DNA from: Natrononativus amylolyticus
GTDB taxonomy: Archaea > Halobacteriota > Halobacteria > Halobacteriales > Natrialbaceae
Length of the DNA: 64,000 nucleotides
NCBI RefSeq assembly: GCF_024362525.1
Contig: NZ_CP101458.1
Location: forward strand, 2,418,001 to 2,482,000
Direction: 5' to 3'
The position numbers and the translations under genes were made by a program. This document shows, piece after piece, positions 63,135-64,000 of the stretch. The notes beneath the pieces were generated by a model, which worked only from the letters and a program-made list of their open reading frames with translations, searched no databases and was not told the DNA's origin. The first letter of the stretch is position 1; each line of letters opens with the position of its first letter.

Positions 63135-63875
63135 ATGAACGACCCGGACCTCTCGGGGCGGACCGTTCTGGTCACCGGCAGTTCGACCGGCATCGGTCGC
63201 GAGGTGTTGCTGGCGACGGCGGCTCGCGGCGCGAAGACCGCCGTCCACTACCACACGAGCGCCGACGCGGCCCGCGACGTCGCGGCGACGGCCGACGAGC
63301 GGGGCGCCGAGGCGACGATGACCGTCCAGGGCGACGTCACGGACCCCGACTCCGTCGACGGGCTCTTCTCGGCGGTCGAGTCCGAACTCGGACCGGTCGA
63401 CGTGCTGGTGAACAACGTCGGGGACTTCGCGCCCGCCCACTGGGCCGACCTCGAGTTCGACACCTGGAATCGCGTGCTCGAGACGAACCTCAACGGCACC
63501 TACCTGTGTTCGAAGCGCGCGCTGCCCGCCATGCGCGAGGCGGACGACGGTCGGATCGTCAACGTCGGCTACGCCTCGAGCGAGAAGGGGCTGGTCAGCC
63601 CGAAGAACTTCCCGTACTTCGTTGCCAAGGCGGGCGTCCTGATGTTCACCCGGATGCTCGCCGCCGACACGAGCGACGACGGGATCACCGTCAACGCCGT
63701 CTCGCCGTACGTCGTCGAGAACTCGGCGGAGTTTCCCGAAGAGTTGCCGCGGGACCGCCCGGCGAGTTTCGACGACGTCGTCGCGCCGGTGCTGTTCTTC
63801 CTCGATGCCGACAGCGGCTACGTTAGCGGGGAAAACATCGAGGTCGACGGCGGCTGGCTGCCCGAGACGGTGTGA
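63135..63875 (+). CDS. short-chain dehydrogenase/reductase (FabG-like)
   Basis: A 246-residue classical SDR. The cofactor loop VTGSSTGIGREV lies at residues 13-24, NNVGDFA near 92, and the catalytic NVGYASSEKG then YFVAKAG (Tyr and Lys near 161 and 165). The C-terminal block SGYVSGENIEVDGGW is standard for 3-oxoacyl-ACP-reductase-like members. NADP(H) oxidoreductase; substrate not evident. Confidence 0.92.
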   Translation: MNDPDLSGRTVLVTGSSTGIGREVLLATAARGAKTAVHYHTSADAARDVAATADERGAEATMTVQGDVTDPDSVDGLFSAVESELGPVDVLVNNVGDFAPAHWADLEFDTWNRVLETNLNGTYLCSKRALPAMREADDGRIVNVGYASSEKGLVSPKNFPYFVAKAGVLMFTRMLAADTSDDGITVNAVSPYVVENSAEFPEELPRDRPASFDDVVAPVLFFLDADSGYVSGENIEVDGGWLPETV

Positions 63876-64000
63876 GCGCGGGACGACCGGCACCTTCCCG
63901 CCCTCGATCCGTGCCGATCTCGAGAGCCGCTCGCCCGGCACGCGACTCCGCAGCAGTGCGCTTCTTGCCGCTCGCGCCCGTACCGTCCACGATGGATACG

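Noticed and set aside
63992-64000. ATG at the window end
   Set aside because: Only three codons are visible, not enough to support a gene.

Overview
The window is a high-GC haloarchaeal chromosome segment. Evidence: acidic, lysine-poor predicted proteins; archaeal EF-1alpha next to ribosomal protein S10; a glycerol-1-phosphate dehydrogenase (archaeal ether lipids); bacterio-opsin-activator type HTH regulators; Tat-type lipoprotein signals; and TATA-like boxes about 25-30 bases before many start codons, as expected for leaderless transcripts. Heavy use of CTCGAG in coding DNA suggests a Natrialbales-like genus, but that placement is inference.

Layout. 0-2.3 kb: end of an ABC exporter operon, a DUF5815 gene and a VapBC-like (AbrB/PIN) module. 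2.5-11.3 kb: carB, an M28 peptidase, a FolC-FolP fusion and a glycosyltransferase. 11.5-13.1 kb: a secreted protein built from Glu/Pro/Lys and Asp/Lys/Arg tandem repeats, very odd for a haloarchaeon. 13.5-19.3 kb: S9 peptidase, flippase-like membrane protein, a second ABC exporter pair, egsA. 19.4-27.3 kb: DUF3311 + sodium:solute symporter, MFS transporter, tandem Usp protein and a hydantoinase/oxoprolinase pair. 27.3-37.4 kb: an epimerase, a decapitated DUF123 nuclease gene, MscS channel, glutamate synthase, ProRS and a Nudix hydrolase. 37.4-44.2 kb: a tightly overlapping three-gene operon resembling a rearranged AddAB double-strand-break processing complex. 44.6-47.5 kb: two Bat-type HTH regulators and two Tat lipoproteins.

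47.5-56.6 kb is accessory DNA. An element of about 8.2 kb, clearly more AT-rich than its surroundings, lies between an 18-base attL copy (48308-48325) and the 3' end of an intact tRNA-Ala(CGC) gene (56535-56606). It carries a tyrosine integrase beside attL, a convergent pair of small membrane proteins, an HNH endonuclease overlapping a cold-shock-like protein, a string of five tiny overlapping genes (two of them under 60 codons on either side of a 14-base overlap, and one 45-codon ribbon-helix-helix-like gene), a tandem 189-base-period repeat with a perfect 19-base TATA palindrome, an iteron-like cluster next to T-rich DNA (candidate replication origin), two small tRNA-like folds (acceptor plus T arm only), and a lipoprotein. 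No recognisable replication initiator or virion gene was found. I regard this element as the most likely home of undescribed biology in the window.

56.6-64 kb returns to core chromosome: rhomboid protease, S10, EF-1alpha, homoserine dehydrogenase with an ACT-domain partner, a NifU-like protein, a ROK kinase, a Usp protein and an SDR oxidoreductase. The last nine bases (from 63992) may be the start of another gene, but too little is present to call it.
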